Positions 37,701-48,018 are shown, numbered from the stretch's first letter. The stretch is DNA of 64,000 nucleotides from Nostoc sp. NIES-3756 (GCF_001548375.1 NZ_AP017295.1:186001-250000); one strand, 5' to 3'. Numbers and translations: made by a program. The notes: generated by a model not told the origin, from the sequence alone.

Positions 37701-37864
37701 CTACCGTGTACACACATCTCTATGCTAGGTGCAGAATATGGTTTGATCCCCCTAAATCCCCCTTAAAAAGGGGGACTTTAAGAAAATTCCCCCCTTTTTA
37801 AGGGGGGTTAGGGGGGATCGAAACGCTGTGAGGCAACTTGATCAGACTTGTGTGTACACCGTAG
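37701..37864 (+). mobile_element. MITE-like element with 15-bp TIRs and 10-bp target duplication
   Basis: The 164-bp element has terminal inverted repeats CTACCGTGTACACAC (37701-37715) and GTGTGTACACCGTAG (37850-37864), matching at 14 of 15. It is flanked by the direct repeat CGTAGGGAAG (37691-37700 and 37865-37874). The interior (about 37745-37819) is a long near-perfect hairpin of GATCCCCCTAAATCCCCCTT type. It has no coding capacity, so it is non-autonomous. It lies in the 441-base stretch between the small frame and cmpD, where I see no further gene. Confidence 0.85.
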
Positions 37865-37895
37865 CGTAGGGAAGGGGGAGTAATCAAAGCTAAAG

Positions 37896-37918
37896 CCCCT
37901 CTCCTACAAGGAGAGGGG
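37896..37918 (+). repeat. Stem-loop between MITE and cmpD
   Basis: CCCCTCTCCT and AGGAGAGGGG form a perfect 10-bp stem with a three-base loop, followed by GTTGGGGGAGAGG rather than a U-tract. It is likely an mRNA hairpin rather than a terminator. Confidence 0.8.
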
Positions 37919-38028
37919 TTGGGGGAGAGGTCAAAACAACGCTTGTCGAACTCACGTTAGCGTGAAAAGTCAGACTTCCTACTTCACTTCATTTATTCCC
38001 GCAAACCTAAACACCAAATATCATCACC

Positions 38029-38883
38029 ATGCAAAACCGCAGATTGAGTGTTACCGAAAGACAGGAAAGACCATCAACAGTTTCCCGCAATGGTAGACCT
38101 TTCCTAGAAATCAAAGACGTTAGCAAAGTCTACCCCACCAAAAAAGGCCCCTTCACCGTTCTTGATGGCGTTAACTTAAATGTAGAGAAAGGTGAATTTA
38201 TCTGCGTCATTGGTCACTCCGGTTGTGGAAAATCGACGCTGTTGAATATGGTTTCGGGTTTTAACTTTCCCACATCTGGACAAGTGTTACTGGAAGGCGA
38301 ACCCATCACCCAACCAGGCCCCGATAGAATGGTGGTGTTTCAAAACTACGCCTTGCTTCCTTGGCGGACTGCGTTTGAAAACATCTACCTAGCAGTAAAT
38401 GCGGTTTACCCCAACAAACCAGAAGCAGAAAAACGGGCAATTGTGCGCGACCACTTGGCAATGGTAGGACTAGGTGATGCGATGGACAAAAAACCCCCAC
38501 AAATGTCTGGTGGTATGAGACAACGGGTGTCCATTGCTAGGGCTTTGGCAATTCGTCCCAAGGTACTAATTTTAGATGAACCTTTCGGCGCATTAGACGC
38601 AATCACCAAAGAAGAATTACAAGAAGAATTGTTGAAAATATGGGGTGATAATCGCTGCACAGTATTGATGATTACGCACGATATCGATGAGGCGTTGTTC
38701 CTAGCCGACAAATTGGTAATGATGACCAACGGCCCCCACGCCAAAATCGGAGAAGTATTGGAAATTCCTTTTTCTCGCCCACGCGATCGCGCCCGTATCA
38801 TGGAAGATCCACAATACTATAAGCTGCGTAACTACGCCCTAGATTTCCTCTTCAACAGATTTGCCCATGATGATGTGGGATAA
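38029..38883 (+). CDS. cmpD: Bicarbonate ABC transporter ATPase CmpD
   Basis: This 284-residue ABC ATPase has Walker A GHSGCGKST, FQNYALLPW, signature MSGGMRQRVSIA, Walker B VLILDEPFGALD and ITHDIDEAL. It is homologous to the ATPase half of CmpC and lacks the solute-binding extension, as NrtD/CmpD do. The pair CmpC-CmpD forms the ATPase heterodimer. The 564-base gap after cmpC is unusually long for the operon and filled by hairpins and the MITE, so CmpD level may be uncoupled from CmpABC. No clear ribosome binding site precedes the ATG. Confidence 0.88.
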   Translation: MQNRRLSVTERQERPSTVSRNGRPFLEIKDVSKVYPTKKGPFTVLDGVNLNVEKGEFICVIGHSGCGKSTLLNMVSGFNFPTSGQVLLEGEPITQPGPDRMVVFQNYALLPWRTAFENIYLAVNAVYPNKPEAEKRAIVRDHLAMVGLGDAMDKKPPQMSGGMRQRVSIARALAIRPKVLILDEPFGALDAITKEELQEELLKIWGDNRCTVLMITHDIDEALFLADKLVMMTNGPHAKIGEVLEIPFSRPRDRARIMEDPQYYKLRNYALDFLFNRFAHDDVG

Positions 38884-38915
38884 CAACGTTCCCCAGATGA
38901 CGACTGTTAGTACTT

Positions 38916-38975
38916 AGGTAAAAGATAAAAGGCGAAATCACCCGATTTTGCCGCTTATCTTCTACCTTTTTTTTT
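38916..38975 (+). terminator. Rho-independent-type terminator after cmpD
   Basis: AGGTAAAAGATAAAAGGCGAAAT pairs imperfectly with ATTTTGCCGCTTATCTTCTACCT, followed by nine T. It lies 33 bases after the cmpD stop and separates it from the convergent AI-2E permease gene. Confidence 0.85.
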
Positions 38976-39010
38976 GAATTATGGCAGGAGGCAGGAGGCA
39001 GGAAGATAGA

Positions 39011-40150
39011 CTAATCTTCTTGAGATACAGCATCATCAGTTGACTCATGATTTGACTTATCATCTGACCAAGGGTCATCACTTTGGGAATTGTGAGAAAC
39101 TATGACTATCTCAGACTCATTTAGGTGTTCATGTCCCCATTGATCTAAAACATCTTTGACTAATACTTCTTGTACCCAAATTTTGGCAACAACAGTTAAG
39201 GGTAGCGCCAAGAATAATCCGAGAAAGCCGAAGAAGGTGACAAAAAATAATTGAGAAATTAATGTCACGGCTGGAAGTAACGAAACTTGTTGTGCCATGA
39301 CATAAGGTGTAATGAAATTGCTTTCAGCCTGTTGAATGAAGAAGTAGAGAATTAGTACAGCAACAGCTTTCCAAGGATTATCTAAAAGTGCGATCGCCAT
39401 TGCTGGGACAACACTCATAGTCGGGCCTAAATTGGGTATCAGGTTCAAAAATCCAGCTAACACTCCTAAAGCCAAGGCTGCTTTTACACCCAAGATTGAT
39501 AAGCCAACTACACTCATCAGTCCAACTACAGCCATCGCAATGATAGCGCCTATGACCCATCCTCCTAAAGAGACTTCGCACTGATCTAAAATTCCGTCTA
39601 CTCGGCGGCGATAAAAGGAGGGGAATAGCCTGATAAATACTTTGCGATAAGCTATGGGGTTAGCTAGTAACATTCCTGTTAAAACTAACACTAATAAAAC
39701 TTTGACAAAAACTTCTAATGAGCCGGAGACAAAGGCAAAAGAACTGCCTAAAACTCGATTGATAAAGGGTTGTACTTGTTGAATGAGACTATTAATATCA
39801 GGTATAAAAGGAACTAACTGTTGAGGAATGCGTGTTCTGAGTTCGTCAAGCCAAATATTGAAACGCTCAAATCCTTGGGGAACTCGAAAGGTAAGTTCAT
39901 TAAACTGCTGGGCAAAAGGTGGGACTATTAGCCAGAAAAAACCAATGACAACACCAAAGAAGATAGCTACAGCCAGGACAACAGCTAATCCTCGCTTCAT
40001 CCCATAACGCTGAAAGACTTTTGCTAGTCGATTTAAGGTAGTGGCTAAAACAACTGCGGCAAACATTAGCAAAAGTACTTCCCGAATTTGCCACAATATA
40101 TATAGAGATAAAACTAAAGCGATTAAGCCGATCCATTGACCAAGGTTCAC
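39011..40150 (-). CDS. AI-2E/PerM family transport protein
   Basis: This 379-residue integral membrane protein has about seven to eight hydrophobic segments and family blocks (LFAAVVLATTLNRLAKVFQR, a periplasmic amphipathic region with IPQQLVPFIPDIN, VLAGFLNLIPNLGPTMSVVPA, NFITPYVMAQQVSLLPAV). Members were named for a proposed autoinducer-2 export role, but others act as Na/H antiporters, so the substrate here is open. The C-terminal 45 residues are Asp/Ser/Glu-rich and cytoplasmic-looking. A second, diverged member lies at 56446-57552. Confidence 0.85.
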   Translation of the reverse strand: MNLGQWIGLIALVLSLYILWQIREVLLLMFAAVVLATTLNRLAKVFQRYGMKRGLAVVLAVAIFFGVVIGFFWLIVPPFAQQFNELTFRVPQGFERFNIWLDELRTRIPQQLVPFIPDINSLIQQVQPFINRVLGSSFAFVSGSLEVFVKVLLVLVLTGMLLANPIAYRKVFIRLFPSFYRRRVDGILDQCEVSLGGWVIGAIIAMAVVGLMSVVGLSILGVKAALALGVLAGFLNLIPNLGPTMSVVPAMAIALLDNPWKAVAVLILYFFIQQAESNFITPYVMAQQVSLLPAVTLISQLFFVTFFGFLGLFLALPLTVVAKIWVQEVLVKDVLDQWGHEHLNESEIVIVSHNSQSDDPWSDDKSNHESTDDAVSQED

Positions 40151-40229
40151 AGGCTGACTCCCAGCTGTTGGTGAAGCAAATTACACACAATTCCAGGCTG
40201 ATTTTAGCAATTTAGCCTGCATGATTAAG

Positions 40230-40421
40230 TTAATTTTGTTTTTGTGTTTGGAATCGCCACAAAAGAGCGATCGCCATAATGATACTAGGCGACAACACTA
40301 AAATCAGCGCATTAATATCTGTCGCCGGAATTGGCCAAAGTGGGCCAGCATATTTAATCAATGCTGACAAAAAAGCGGACATTATAAGCAATTTCACAAC
40401 AAAACTTAGCTGATTCTGCAT
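40230..40421 (-). CDS. Small two-helix membrane protein, conserved hypothetical
   Basis: From the ATG at 40419-40421 the 63-residue protein begins MQNQLSFVVKLLIMSAFLSA and has two hydrophobic helices joined by PLWPIPATD. The pattern seems familiar from cyanobacterial genomes, with no assigned function. An in-frame start 20 codons upstream is possible but adds a polar, unlikely N-terminus. No strong ribosome binding site is visible for either start. Confidence 0.55.
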   Translation of the reverse strand: MQNQLSFVVKLLIMSAFLSALIKYAGPLWPIPATDINALILVLSPSIIMAIALLWRFQTQKQN

Positions 40422-40609
40422 ATAGGTACGGCAATACACATTTTTGGGAGGGTATCCACTAATTTCAGCTTCCATCCCCAAATCTCTACAATAAACCTAA
40501 GAGTACACAAAACTTTATCAAGTTAGGAGATAGAGGTTACAGGTTACAGCAGAGCAGAGAAGTAGAACTATGCACTGTGGACTGTTGACTACTGACTAAT
40601 GACTAAGCG

Positions 40610-40668
40610 CAAAGTCTGAGCGGAGGTTTCCTCCGTTGGCGTAGCCCGCCGAAGGCATCAGAACTTTG
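40610..40668. repeat. Second type of interspersed hairpin repeat upstream of ftsH
   Basis: CAAAGTCTGAG..CATCAGAACTTTG forms an outer stem around inner pairs GCGGAGG-ttt-CCTCCG and GGCGTAGCCCGCC. It ends about 30 bases before the ftsH start and follows STRR-like GACTAATGACTAA. Confidence 0.75.
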
Positions 40669-40699
40669 TAAGAGATGACTAATTTGAGGTTATATCAAA

Positions 40700-42637
40700 A
40701 TGCCTGTTGAAACTGATAAAAAAAATTCAATTAAACCGCCGAAGTTGCGGCAGTTTGGCGGCAGTTTCCTAATTCTGCTGACTTTACTGTTACTACTTAA
40801 TTTTATTGTTCCGAGTTTTTTAGGGCCTCGCTTGCCACAAGTTCCCTATAGCGACTTTATCGCTCAAGTACAGGCTGGTAAGGTAGATAAGGCAATTGTA
40901 GGTGGCGATCGCATTCAATATTCCATCAAAACCCAAAACCCTGATGGTAAGGTTGTAGATCAGGTATTTGCTACCACACCAGTTGCAATTGATTTAGACT
41001 TACCCAAAATTCTCCGTGAGAATAATGTTGAGTTTGCCGCACCACCACCAGATCAAAACGGCTGGATCGGGACTTTATTAAGTTGGGTTGCACCTCCGTT
41101 AATTTTCTTTGGCATTTGGGCTTTCCTAATTAATCGTCAAGGTGGCGGCCCGGCTGCATTAACTGTGGGTAAAAGCAAAGCCCGGATTTACTCAGAAGGT
41201 AGCACCGGGGTGAAGTTTCTCGATGTGGCTGGGGTAGATGAAGCTAAGGCGGAATTAGAAGAAATCGTTGATTTTCTGAAAAATGCTACTAAATACACAA
41301 ACTTAGGTGCGAAAATTCCCAAAGGTGTATTGTTGGTAGGGCCTCCAGGGACTGGTAAAACATTGTTAGCCAAAGCGATCGCAGGTGAAGCTGGTGTACC
41401 ATTCTTTAGTATCTCTGGTTCCGAATTTATCGAGTTGTTCGTGGGTGTAGGTGCGGCGCGTGTCCGTGACTTGTTTGAACAAGCCAAAAAACAAGCCCCC
41501 TGTATCGTCTTCATCGATGAGTTAGACGCGCTAGGTAAATCTCGCGGTGGCGCTGGTGGCTTTGTTGGTGGTAACGATGAACGGGAACAAACCCTCAACC
41601 AGTTACTTACAGAAATGGATGGCTTTGATGCCAATACAGGTGTAATTATCATCGCCGCTACCAACCGTCCCGAAGTCCTTGACCCCGCTTTGCGTCGTCC
41701 TGGTCGCTTTGACCGTCAAGTAGTGGTTGACCGCCCTGATAAAATTGGTCGAGAAGCAATTCTCAAAGTTCACGCCAGAAATGTGAAATTAGGTGATGAT
41801 GTCGATTTGGCTAATATCGCTATCAAAACTCCCGGTTTCGCTGGTGCAGATTTAGCTAACCTAGTGAACGAAGCTGCACTTTTAGCGGCTAGGCAAAATC
41901 GTCAAGCTGTAGCAATGGCAGACTTTAACGAAGCTATTGAACGGGTTGTGGCTGGTTTAGAGAAACGTTCTCGTGTGTTGAATGAAACCGAGAAGAAGAC
42001 TGTAGCTTATCACGAAGTAGGTCACGCAATTATCGGTGCATTGATGCCCGGTGCTGGTAGAGTTGAGAAAATCTCTGTTGTGCCTCGTGGTGTAGGTGCT
42101 TTGGGTTATACACTTCAAATGCCGGAAGAAGACCGCTTCTTGATGATAGAAGATGAAATTCGCGGTCGTATCGCCACTCTCTTGGGTGGACGTTCGGCGG
42201 AAGAAATCGTCTTTGGTAAAGTCTCCACAGGCGCGAGTGATGATATCCAAAAAGCCACAGACTTAGCTGAACGCTACGTCACCTTATATGGTATGAGTGA
42301 TAAGTTAGGGCCTGTAGCATTCGAGAAGATTCAACAACAATTCCTCGAAGGTTACGGTAATCCTCGCCGTTCCATTAGCCCCAAGGTGGCTGAAGAAATT
42401 GACCGGGAAGTCAAGCAAATTGTCGATAATGCCCATCACATCGCCTTGAGTATTCTGCAAAATAACCGTGAGTTATTGGAACAGACAGCACAGGAACTCT
42501 TGCAAAAAGAAATCCTCGAAGGTAATGTACTACGGGAACACCTGAGCCAAGCTCAAAAACCAGAAGAACTACAAGAATGGTTGCGGACAGGTAAAATCTC
42601 TGAAGATAAACCCTTACTGCAAACACTGCTAGTTTAA
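40700..42637 (+). CDS. ftsH: ATP-dependent zinc metalloprotease FtsH
   Basis: This 645-residue protein has N-terminal transmembrane segments near 22-42 and 118-140, flanking a lumenal/periplasmic domain. The AAA+ domain carries Walker A GPPGTGKT at about 214, Walker [12 protein letters not shown] and the second region of homology ([20 protein letters not shown]). The M41 protease has the zinc motif HEVGH at 438-442. In cyanobacteria FtsH hexamers degrade damaged photosystem II D1 and regulate iron and CO2 responses; which paralogue this is cannot be decided here. All catalytic residues are intact. It is followed by a clear terminator. Confidence 0.96.
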   Translation: MPVETDKKNSIKPPKLRQFGGSFLILLTLLLLLNFIVPSFLGPRLPQVPYSDFIAQVQAGKVDKAIVGGDRIQYSIKTQNPDGKVVDQVFATTPVAIDLDLPKILRENNVEFAAPPPDQNGWIGTLLSWVAPPLIFFGIWAFLINRQGGGPAALTVGKSKARIYSEGSTGVKFLDVAGVDEAKAELEEIVDFLKNATKYTNLGAKIPKGVLLVGPPGTGKTLLAKAIAGEAGVPFFSISGSEFIELFVGVGAARVRDLFEQAKKQAPCIVFIDELDALGKSRGGAGGFVGGNDEREQTLNQLLTEMDGFDANTGVIIIAATNRPEVLDPALRRPGRFDRQVVVDRPDKIGREAILKVHARNVKLGDDVDLANIAIKTPGFAGADLANLVNEAALLAARQNRQAVAMADFNEAIERVVAGLEKRSRVLNETEKKTVAYHEVGHAIIGALMPGAGRVEKISVVPRGVGALGYTLQMPEEDRFLMIEDEIRGRIATLLGGRSAEEIVFGKVSTGASDDIQKATDLAERYVTLYGMSDKLGPVAFEKIQQQFLEGYGNPRRSISPKVAEEIDREVKQIVDNAHHIALSILQNNRELLEQTAQELLQKEILEGNVLREHLSQAQKPEELQEWLRTGKISEDKPLLQTLLV

Positions 42638-42658
42638 TTATTGTAGATATAAGTGAGT

Positions 42659-42692
42659 AGGCGATCGCTCTTAAGTGGGCGATCGTTTTTTA
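42659..42692 (+). terminator. Terminator of ftsH built on HIP1 octamers
   Basis: GGCGATCGCTCTT pairs with AAGTGGGCGATCG, followed by six T. Both arms contain the HIP1 core. Confidence 0.8.
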
Positions 42693-42745
42693 CTTTATCA
42701 ATAACCTCTCAATACTTACCTTTGTAAGTGCTTGGTTTTAAAATC

Positions 42746-43252
42746 ATGAATATACGCCCTGAAACGACTGTAGATTATTTAGCGATCGCCGAAGTCAACA
42801 ACTTAGCTTTTGGTAGAGAAAATGAATCTCAATTAATTGCTAAAATTCGTCTTTCGGATTTTTATATTCCAGAATTATCACTAGTTGCAGAAGTTGATAA
42901 TGTTATAGTTGGGCATATTCTTTTTAGTTATATCGAATTATTTGGAGAAGAAAAATTACAGGTACTTGGTTTAGCACCAATGGCTGTTCATCCTCAATTC
43001 CAAAAGCAAGGAATTGGTAGCGCACTTATAACAGCAGGATTAACAAAAGCTGAAAGCCGAGGAGAAAGTTTAGTTATTGTTTTAGGACATCCTCAATTCT
43101 ATTCTCGGTTTGGGTTTGTTCCATCAGTTAACTATGGAATTAAAAGCTCTTTTCCAGTCCCAGAAGATGTTTTTATGGTCAAGCCATTAAATAACTATCA
43201 AGCTAAATACCAAGGGAAGGTTATTTATCCATCGGCTTTTCATCAGGTTTAA
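42746..43252 (+). CDS. GNAT-family N-acetyltransferase (YhbS-like)
   Basis: From the ATG at 42746 the protein has 168 residues, starting MNIRPETTVDYLAIAEVNN. The acetyl-CoA-binding motif A is clear (LAPMAVHPQFQKQGIGSALI), and FYSRFGFVPSVNYGI matches the YhbS subgroup. An upstream in-frame GTG (42728) adds six residues and is less likely. It should acetylate a small molecule or a protein in the cytosol; the substrate is unknown. Confidence 0.82.
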   Translation: MNIRPETTVDYLAIAEVNNLAFGRENESQLIAKIRLSDFYIPELSLVAEVDNVIVGHILFSYIELFGEEKLQVLGLAPMAVHPQFQKQGIGSALITAGLTKAESRGESLVIVLGHPQFYSRFGFVPSVNYGIKSSFPVPEDVFMVKPLNNYQAKYQGKVIYPSAFHQV

Positions 43253-43274
43253 ATAATCAAGATATATTAAAAAC

Positions 43275-43305
43275 TTTTGGATTCTAGATTATAAATAATC
43301 CAAAA
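43275..43305. terminator. Bidirectional hairpin between convergent genes
   Basis: TTTTGGATT (43275-43283) and AATCCAAAA (43297-43305) form a 9-bp stem with A/T flanks, between the convergent acetyltransferase and fasciclin genes. Confidence 0.5.
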
Positions 43306-43338
43306 TCCAAAATTCGCTAATACTTATTTAAGCTACAA

Positions 43339-43740
43339 TTAGCCCATCAAAATCACAGTATCAATAACGTGAATTACGCCGTTATCAGCTTCAATATCAG
43401 CAGCTAAAACCGTCGCATTCTTCACCTCAAAACCATCAGAACAATCAATTCTAATCGTTGAACCTTCAACCGATGTAACCGTGCCAAGTTTGGCTAAATC
43501 AGCCTGCTTCAACTTACCAGGGACAACATGATACTTTAAAATCCTTGTTAATTGGGGAATATTCTGCACTAAAGTTTGTATTGTTCCTGGGGGTAATTTA
43601 GCAAAAGCAGCGTCATTTGGTGCAAAGACGGTAAAGGGGCCTGGACTCTTTAATGTTTCTACTAAACCAGCAGCTTTTACAGCTGTTACCAGGGTTGAAA
43701 AACCATCAGCACTAACTGCAATATCAACAATATCAGCCAT
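43339..43740 (-). CDS. Fasciclin (FAS1) domain protein
   Basis: From the ATG at 43738-43740 (GAGG 8-11 bases upstream) this is a 133-residue single FAS1 domain: [44 protein letters not shown] (H1 motif), [14 protein letters not shown] and [15 protein letters not shown] (H2 motif; parts shown). FAS1 domains mediate adhesion or ligand binding. There is no signal peptide, so unlike most FAS1 proteins it looks cytoplasmic; such solo domains are common in cyanobacteria. A longer TTG start is rejected because of the good ribosome binding site before the ATG. Confidence 0.88.
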   Translation of the reverse strand: MADIVDIAVSADGFSTLVTAVKAAGLVETLKSPGPFTVFAPNDAAFAKLPPGTIQTLVQNIPQLTRILKYHVVPGKLKQADLAKLGTVTSVEGSTIRIDCSDGFEVKNATVLAADIEADNGVIHVIDTVILMG

Positions 43741-43900
43741 GTGTTCTGCCTCAATCTCTGCCAAGGATTTTAAATTATAAAACTGTTTTAATTTTTATCA
43801 TAAAAGTTGTATAAAAATATGGCTGTAGGATAATCCGCAAAGCAGCTTGTTTGTAGACACTGCTCTATGATAATTATTAAAAAATTTTGGCAGAGAACTT

Positions 43901-44845
43901 ATGTATGAAGGCAAGTACGCCATTTTAGGAACTGGTGCATTAGGCGGATACTATGGTGCTAAATTGCAAAAAGCTGGTCTAGATGTCCACTTTTTACTCA
44001 AAAGTGACTTTGAACAAGTTAGTCAACATGGTTTAATTGTGGAGTCTAAAGACGGTGATTTCACCCTACCCCAAGTTAACGCTTATAACGATGTAGCAAA
44101 AATGCCGAAATGCGATGTGGTAGTGGTAGCATTGAAGACAACACAAAATCATTTACTACCCAAGTTATTACCATCTGTTGTTAAAGATGGTGGGATAGTT
44201 TTGGTCTTACAAAATGGGCTTGGGGTTGAAGAAGAAATCACCAAGATTGTTGAGAAAGTTCATGTAATCGGTGGTTTGTGCTTTTTGTGTTCCAATAAAG
44301 TAGGCGCGGGGCATATTCGGCACTTAGATTATGGTCACATAACTTTGGGTGAATATATTGAGGGCTATGCAGCTACAGGTATTACAGATAGGATGCAGCA
44401 AATTGGTAATGATTTTCAAGCGGCGGGAATTGAAATTGAATTAAGCACCGATTTATTACTGGGGCGCTGGAAAAAACTGATGTGGAATATCCCCTACAAT
44501 GGGTTGTCTGTGGTTCTCAATGCCAGAACTGATGAGTTAATGGCAGATACCTACACTCGGACATTAGTGGAACAGTTAATGCGCGAAGTCCAAGCTGGCG
44601 CGAATAGTATGGGGCGAACAATTCCCGACAGCTTTATGCAAACCATGCTTGATTACACCGTTAAAATGAAGCCTTATCGGACTAGCATGAAAATTGACTA
44701 TGATGAGTGCCGTCCTTTAGAGGTAGATGCAATTGTTGGCAACCCATTACACAAAGCCCAAGCTTTAGGTGTAAACTTACCGCAAATTAGCTGTTTGTAC
44801 CATCAACTCAAGTTTTTGGATAGGAGAAATGGGGTTGGTCATTAG
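43901..44845 (+). CDS. Ketopantoate reductase family protein (PanE/ApbA-like)
   Basis: This 314-residue protein has an N-terminal Rossmann fold (YAILGTGALGGYYGAKLQKAG, GxGxxG), KCDVVVVALKTTQN and LVLQNGLGVEE, then the C-terminal helical domain with WKKLMWNIPYNGLSVVLNA holding the catalytic Lys/Asn region, and the SMKIDYDECRPLEVDAIVGN block with Glu. It probably reduces ketopantoate to pantoate with NADPH in CoA synthesis, but the family has paralogues acting on other 2-keto acids, so the pathway role is not certain. The stop codon lies inside an STRR heptamer. Confidence 0.82.
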   Translation: MYEGKYAILGTGALGGYYGAKLQKAGLDVHFLLKSDFEQVSQHGLIVESKDGDFTLPQVNAYNDVAKMPKCDVVVVALKTTQNHLLPKLLPSVVKDGGIVLVLQNGLGVEEEITKIVEKVHVIGGLCFLCSNKVGAGHIRHLDYGHITLGEYIEGYAATGITDRMQQIGNDFQAAGIEIELSTDLLLGRWKKLMWNIPYNGLSVVLNARTDELMADTYTRTLVEQLMREVQAGANSMGRTIPDSFMQTMLDYTVKMKPYRTSMKIDYDECRPLEVDAIVGNPLHKAQALGVNLPQISCLYHQLKFLDRRNGVGH

Positions 44846-44890
44846 TCATTAGTCCATAGTCATTAGTCCATAGTCATTAGTCATTAGTTA
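44838..44890 (-). repeat. STRR array between panE-like gene and valS
   Basis: Seven heptamers of CATTAGT/CCATAGT type start at the end of the ketopantoate reductase gene (its stop codon lies within the first unit) and are followed by ATCTCCCCTACTCCCC. Confidence 0.85.
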
Positions 44891-44971
44891 TTCTCCCTAT
44901 CTCCCCTACTCCCCAATCCCCAACGCTGTGGCAAAATTTATTAGAGTCCTTCCTAACTGAAATTTCCCAGA

Positions 44972-47900
44972 ATGACCGCAACTATTCCCAACCTTCCCAG
45001 TCTCTATGATCCTTTTACCACTGAGGCGAAGTGGCAAAAATTCTGGGAGGAAAACCAAGTCTACAAAGCTGACCCGAATGCGGGTGGTGAACCTTATTGT
45101 GTCGTGATTCCGCCGCCAAATGTGACTGGTAGTCTGCACATGGGTCACGCTTTTGAAAGTGCGTTGATTGATGTGTTGGTACGCTATCACCGGATGCAAG
45201 GGCGTAATACCCTGTGGCTTCCGGGAACTGACCACGCCAGTATTGCAGTACATACGATTCTCGAAAAACAACTCAAAAGCGAGGGCAAAACTCGTCAAGA
45301 GTTAGGACGGGAGGAGTTTCTCAAACGTTCTTGGAATTGGAAGGCGGAGTCAGGAGGGACAATTGTTAATCAGCTGCGACGCTTGGGTGTTTCGGTTGAT
45401 TGGTCGCGGGAAAGGTTTACCCTAGATGATGGTTTATCAAGGGCTGTAGTTGAAGCTTTTGTCAGCCTCTACGATGAAGGGTTGATTTATCGTGGTGAAT
45501 ATTTGGTCAACTGGTGTCCGGCTACTCAGTCGGCGGTGTCTGATGTAGAGGTGGAATCAAAAGAGGTTGAGGGTAATCTCTGGCATTTCCGCTATTCCCT
45601 GAGTGATGGTTCTGGTTATGTAGAGGTCGCGACGACTCGACCAGAAACGATGCTGGGCGATACGGCTGTAGCTGTTAATCCCAATGATGATAGATATAAG
45701 CATCTGATTGGCAAAACTTTGACTCTGCCAATTATGCAACGGGAAATTCCTATCATTGGTGATGAGTTAGTTGACCCGAGTTTCGGAACTGGTTGTGTGA
45801 AGGTGACTCCCGCCCATGACCCCAACGATTTTGAAATGGGTAAGCGTCACAATCTGCCGTTTATTAACATCTTAAATAAAGATGGTACTGTCAACGCTAA
45901 TGGCGGGGAGTTTGCCGGACAAGACCGCTTTGTAGCCAGAAAGAATGTAGTATCGCGCCTAGAAGCCGACGGTGTGCTAGTGAAGGTGGAAGATTATAAG
46001 CATACCGTTCCTTATAGCGATCGCGGTAAAGTACCCATCGAACCCCTACTTTCTACTCAATGGTTTGTCAAAATTCGCCCCTTAGCAGATAGGGCGTTAG
46101 ATTTTCTTGACCAAAAAAATAGCCCAGAGTTTGTCCCCCAACGTTGGACAAAGGTTTATCGTGATTGGTTAGTTAGTCTGCGAGATTGGTGTATTTCTCG
46201 GCAGTTATGGTGGGGTCATCAAATCCCAGCTTGGTATGCGGTGAGTGAAACCAATGGACAAATTACCGATACCACGCCTTTTATAGTAGCGAAATCTGCC
46301 GATGAAGCCTGGGATAAGGCTAAGGCGCAATTTGGCGAGAATGTGCAGTTAGAACAAGACCCTGATGTCTTAGATACTTGGTTTTCTTCAGGGCTATGGC
46401 CGTTTTCTACCTTAGGCTGGCCAGAACAAACGCCAGATTTAGCCAAATACTACCCCACCACTACCCTAGTTACAGGTTTTGACATCATCTTTTTCTGGGT
46501 AGCGAGAATGACAATGATGGCTGGGCATTTCACAGAACAAATGCCCTTCCAGACAGTTTATATCCACGGTTTGGTGCGGGATGAAAATAATAAAAAGATG
46601 TCGAAGACAGCTAACAATGGGATTGACCCACTGTTGCTGATTGATAAATATGGTACTGATGCCCTACGCTACACCTTAGTTAAAGAAGTAGCTGGTGCTG
46701 GTCAAGATATCCGCTTGGAGTATGACCGCAAAAAAGATGAATCACCATCAGTAGAAGCGTCCCGTAACTTTGCCAATAAGTTGTGGAATGCTGCCCGGTT
46801 TGTGATGATGAATTTGGATGGACAAACCCCTGCACAATTGGGTGAACCAAATGCAACTGAACTAAGCGATCGCTGGATTATTTCCCGTTATCATCAAGTT
46901 ATCAAACAAACTACCAACTACATCGATAACTACGGTCTAGGGGAAGCAGCCAAAGGAATTTACGAATTTATCTGGGGTGATTTCTGCGACTGGTATATCG
47001 AACTAGTAAAATCCAGATTACAACAAGACTCAGACCCAGCATCACGCCGTACAGCACAACAAACCCTCGCCTATGTGTTGGAAGGGATTTTAAAGCTACT
47101 GCATCCCTTTATGCCCCACATTACTGAGGAGATTTGGCAGACTCTCACCCAGCAACCCGCCGACTCTGGACAAACTTTAGCCTTACAAGCTTACCCCCAA
47201 GCAGACGCAAACTTGATAAACCCAACTTTGGAGACACAGTTTGAACTGCTAATTGGCACTATCCGCACAATTCGTAACCTCCGTGCTGAAGCAGAAGTAA
47301 AACCAGGGGCAAGAATTATTGCCAATTTACAAACAGATAGTGAATCAGAACGGCAAATCCTTACAGTTGGGCAATCTTATATAAAAGATTTAGCCAAGGT
47401 GGAGACTTTAACCATCGCTGGTGGACAGCAGCCGTCAACTGTTACCGAGAAGAAACCACTAAAGGGTTTAAAAACAATTGGCTTAATTATCGTTGGACTT
47501 GTTTTTCTCCGGGTGGGATTTGCTGTAGCCAATACCGTGGAGAATGTGCCTATTTTTGGAACTTTCTTTGAGACTGTGGGTTTGGGTTATACGGCTTGGT
47601 TTGTTAGCCGTACCTTATTATCTGCCCAGGCTAGACAAAAGTTCTTCGCTAAATTATTTGCCCCACCAACAGATAAAACTCTCTCTGCAACAACATTGCA
47701 ACCACCCCAACAAGCAGAAAAACCGGAGAAATCCATAGCTGGTGTAGTTGGAACTGTACAGGTAGTAATTCCGTTAGCAGGGGTAGTAGATATCGAAACC
47801 TTACAAGCCAAACTCAAGAAAAGTATCAGCAAGCTAGAAGCTGAAGTGCAATCTCTTAAAGGCAGGTTAAGTAATCCCAAATTTGTGGATAAAGCACCTG

Positions 47901-47989
47901 AGGATGTTGTCAAGGCTACAAGAGACGCTTTAGCCGAGGCGGAAAAACAATTGGAGATTTTACGCGCCCGTCTTCAAGAGTTGCTATAG
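44972..47989 (+). CDS. valS: Valyl-tRNA synthetase with CAAD membrane domain
   Basis: This 1005-residue class I synthetase has the HIGH-type motif HMGH near residue 56 ([15 protein letters not shown]), the editing domain ([32 protein letters not shown]) and KMSKT near 542. The anticodon-binding helical domain runs to about 780. Then, before the C-terminal coiled-coil arm (about 925-1005), a hydrophobic CAAD domain is inserted at about 825-910: [43 protein letters not shown] is the cyanobacterial aminoacyl-tRNA-synthetase appended domain, which targets the enzyme to thylakoid membranes. It charges tRNA-Val; one such tRNA is encoded at 4567-4640. Length and catalytic sites are normal. Confidence 0.97.
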   Translation: MTATIPNLPSLYDPFTTEAKWQKFWEENQVYKADPNAGGEPYCVVIPPPNVTGSLHMGHAFESALIDVLVRYHRMQGRNTLWLPGTDHASIAVHTILEKQLKSEGKTRQELGREEFLKRSWNWKAESGGTIVNQLRRLGVSVDWSRERFTLDDGLSRAVVEAFVSLYDEGLIYRGEYLVNWCPATQSAVSDVEVESKEVEGNLWHFRYSLSDGSGYVEVATTRPETMLGDTAVAVNPNDDRYKHLIGKTLTLPIMQREIPIIGDELVDPSFGTGCVKVTPAHDPNDFEMGKRHNLPFINILNKDGTVNANGGEFAGQDRFVARKNVVSRLEADGVLVKVEDYKHTVPYSDRGKVPIEPLLSTQWFVKIRPLADRALDFLDQKNSPEFVPQRWTKVYRDWLVSLRDWCISRQLWWGHQIPAWYAVSETNGQITDTTPFIVAKSADEAWDKAKAQFGENVQLEQDPDVLDTWFSSGLWPFSTLGWPEQTPDLAKYYPTTTLVTGFDIIFFWVARMTMMAGHFTEQMPFQTVYIHGLVRDENNKKMSKTANNGIDPLLLIDKYGTDALRYTLVKEVAGAGQDIRLEYDRKKDESPSVEASRNFANKLWNAARFVMMNLDGQTPAQLGEPNATELSDRWIISRYHQVIKQTTNYIDNYGLGEAAKGIYEFIWGDFCDWYIELVKSRLQQDSDPASRRTAQQTLAYVLEGILKLLHPFMPHITEEIWQTLTQQPADSGQTLALQAYPQADANLINPTLETQFELLIGTIRTIRNLRAEAEVKPGARIIANLQTDSESERQILTVGQSYIKDLAKVETLTIAGGQQPSTVTEKKPLKGLKTIGLIIVGLVFLRVGFAVANTVENVPIFGTFFETVGLGYTAWFVSRTLLSAQARQKFFAKLFAPPTDKTLSATTLQPPQQAEKPEKSIAGVVGTVQVVIPLAGVVDIETLQAKLKKSISKLEAEVQSLKGRLSNPKFVDKAPEDVVKATRDALAEAEKQLEILRARLQELL

Positions 47990-48018
47990 GCAGTACCTAA
48001 ATGGTTTAGCATAGTTGC

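Noticed and set aside
32996-38883. Nitrate transporter nrtABCD.
   Set aside because: No nirA or narB nearby and binding-loop residues look CmpA-like. The two families are close, so this remains the main alternative.
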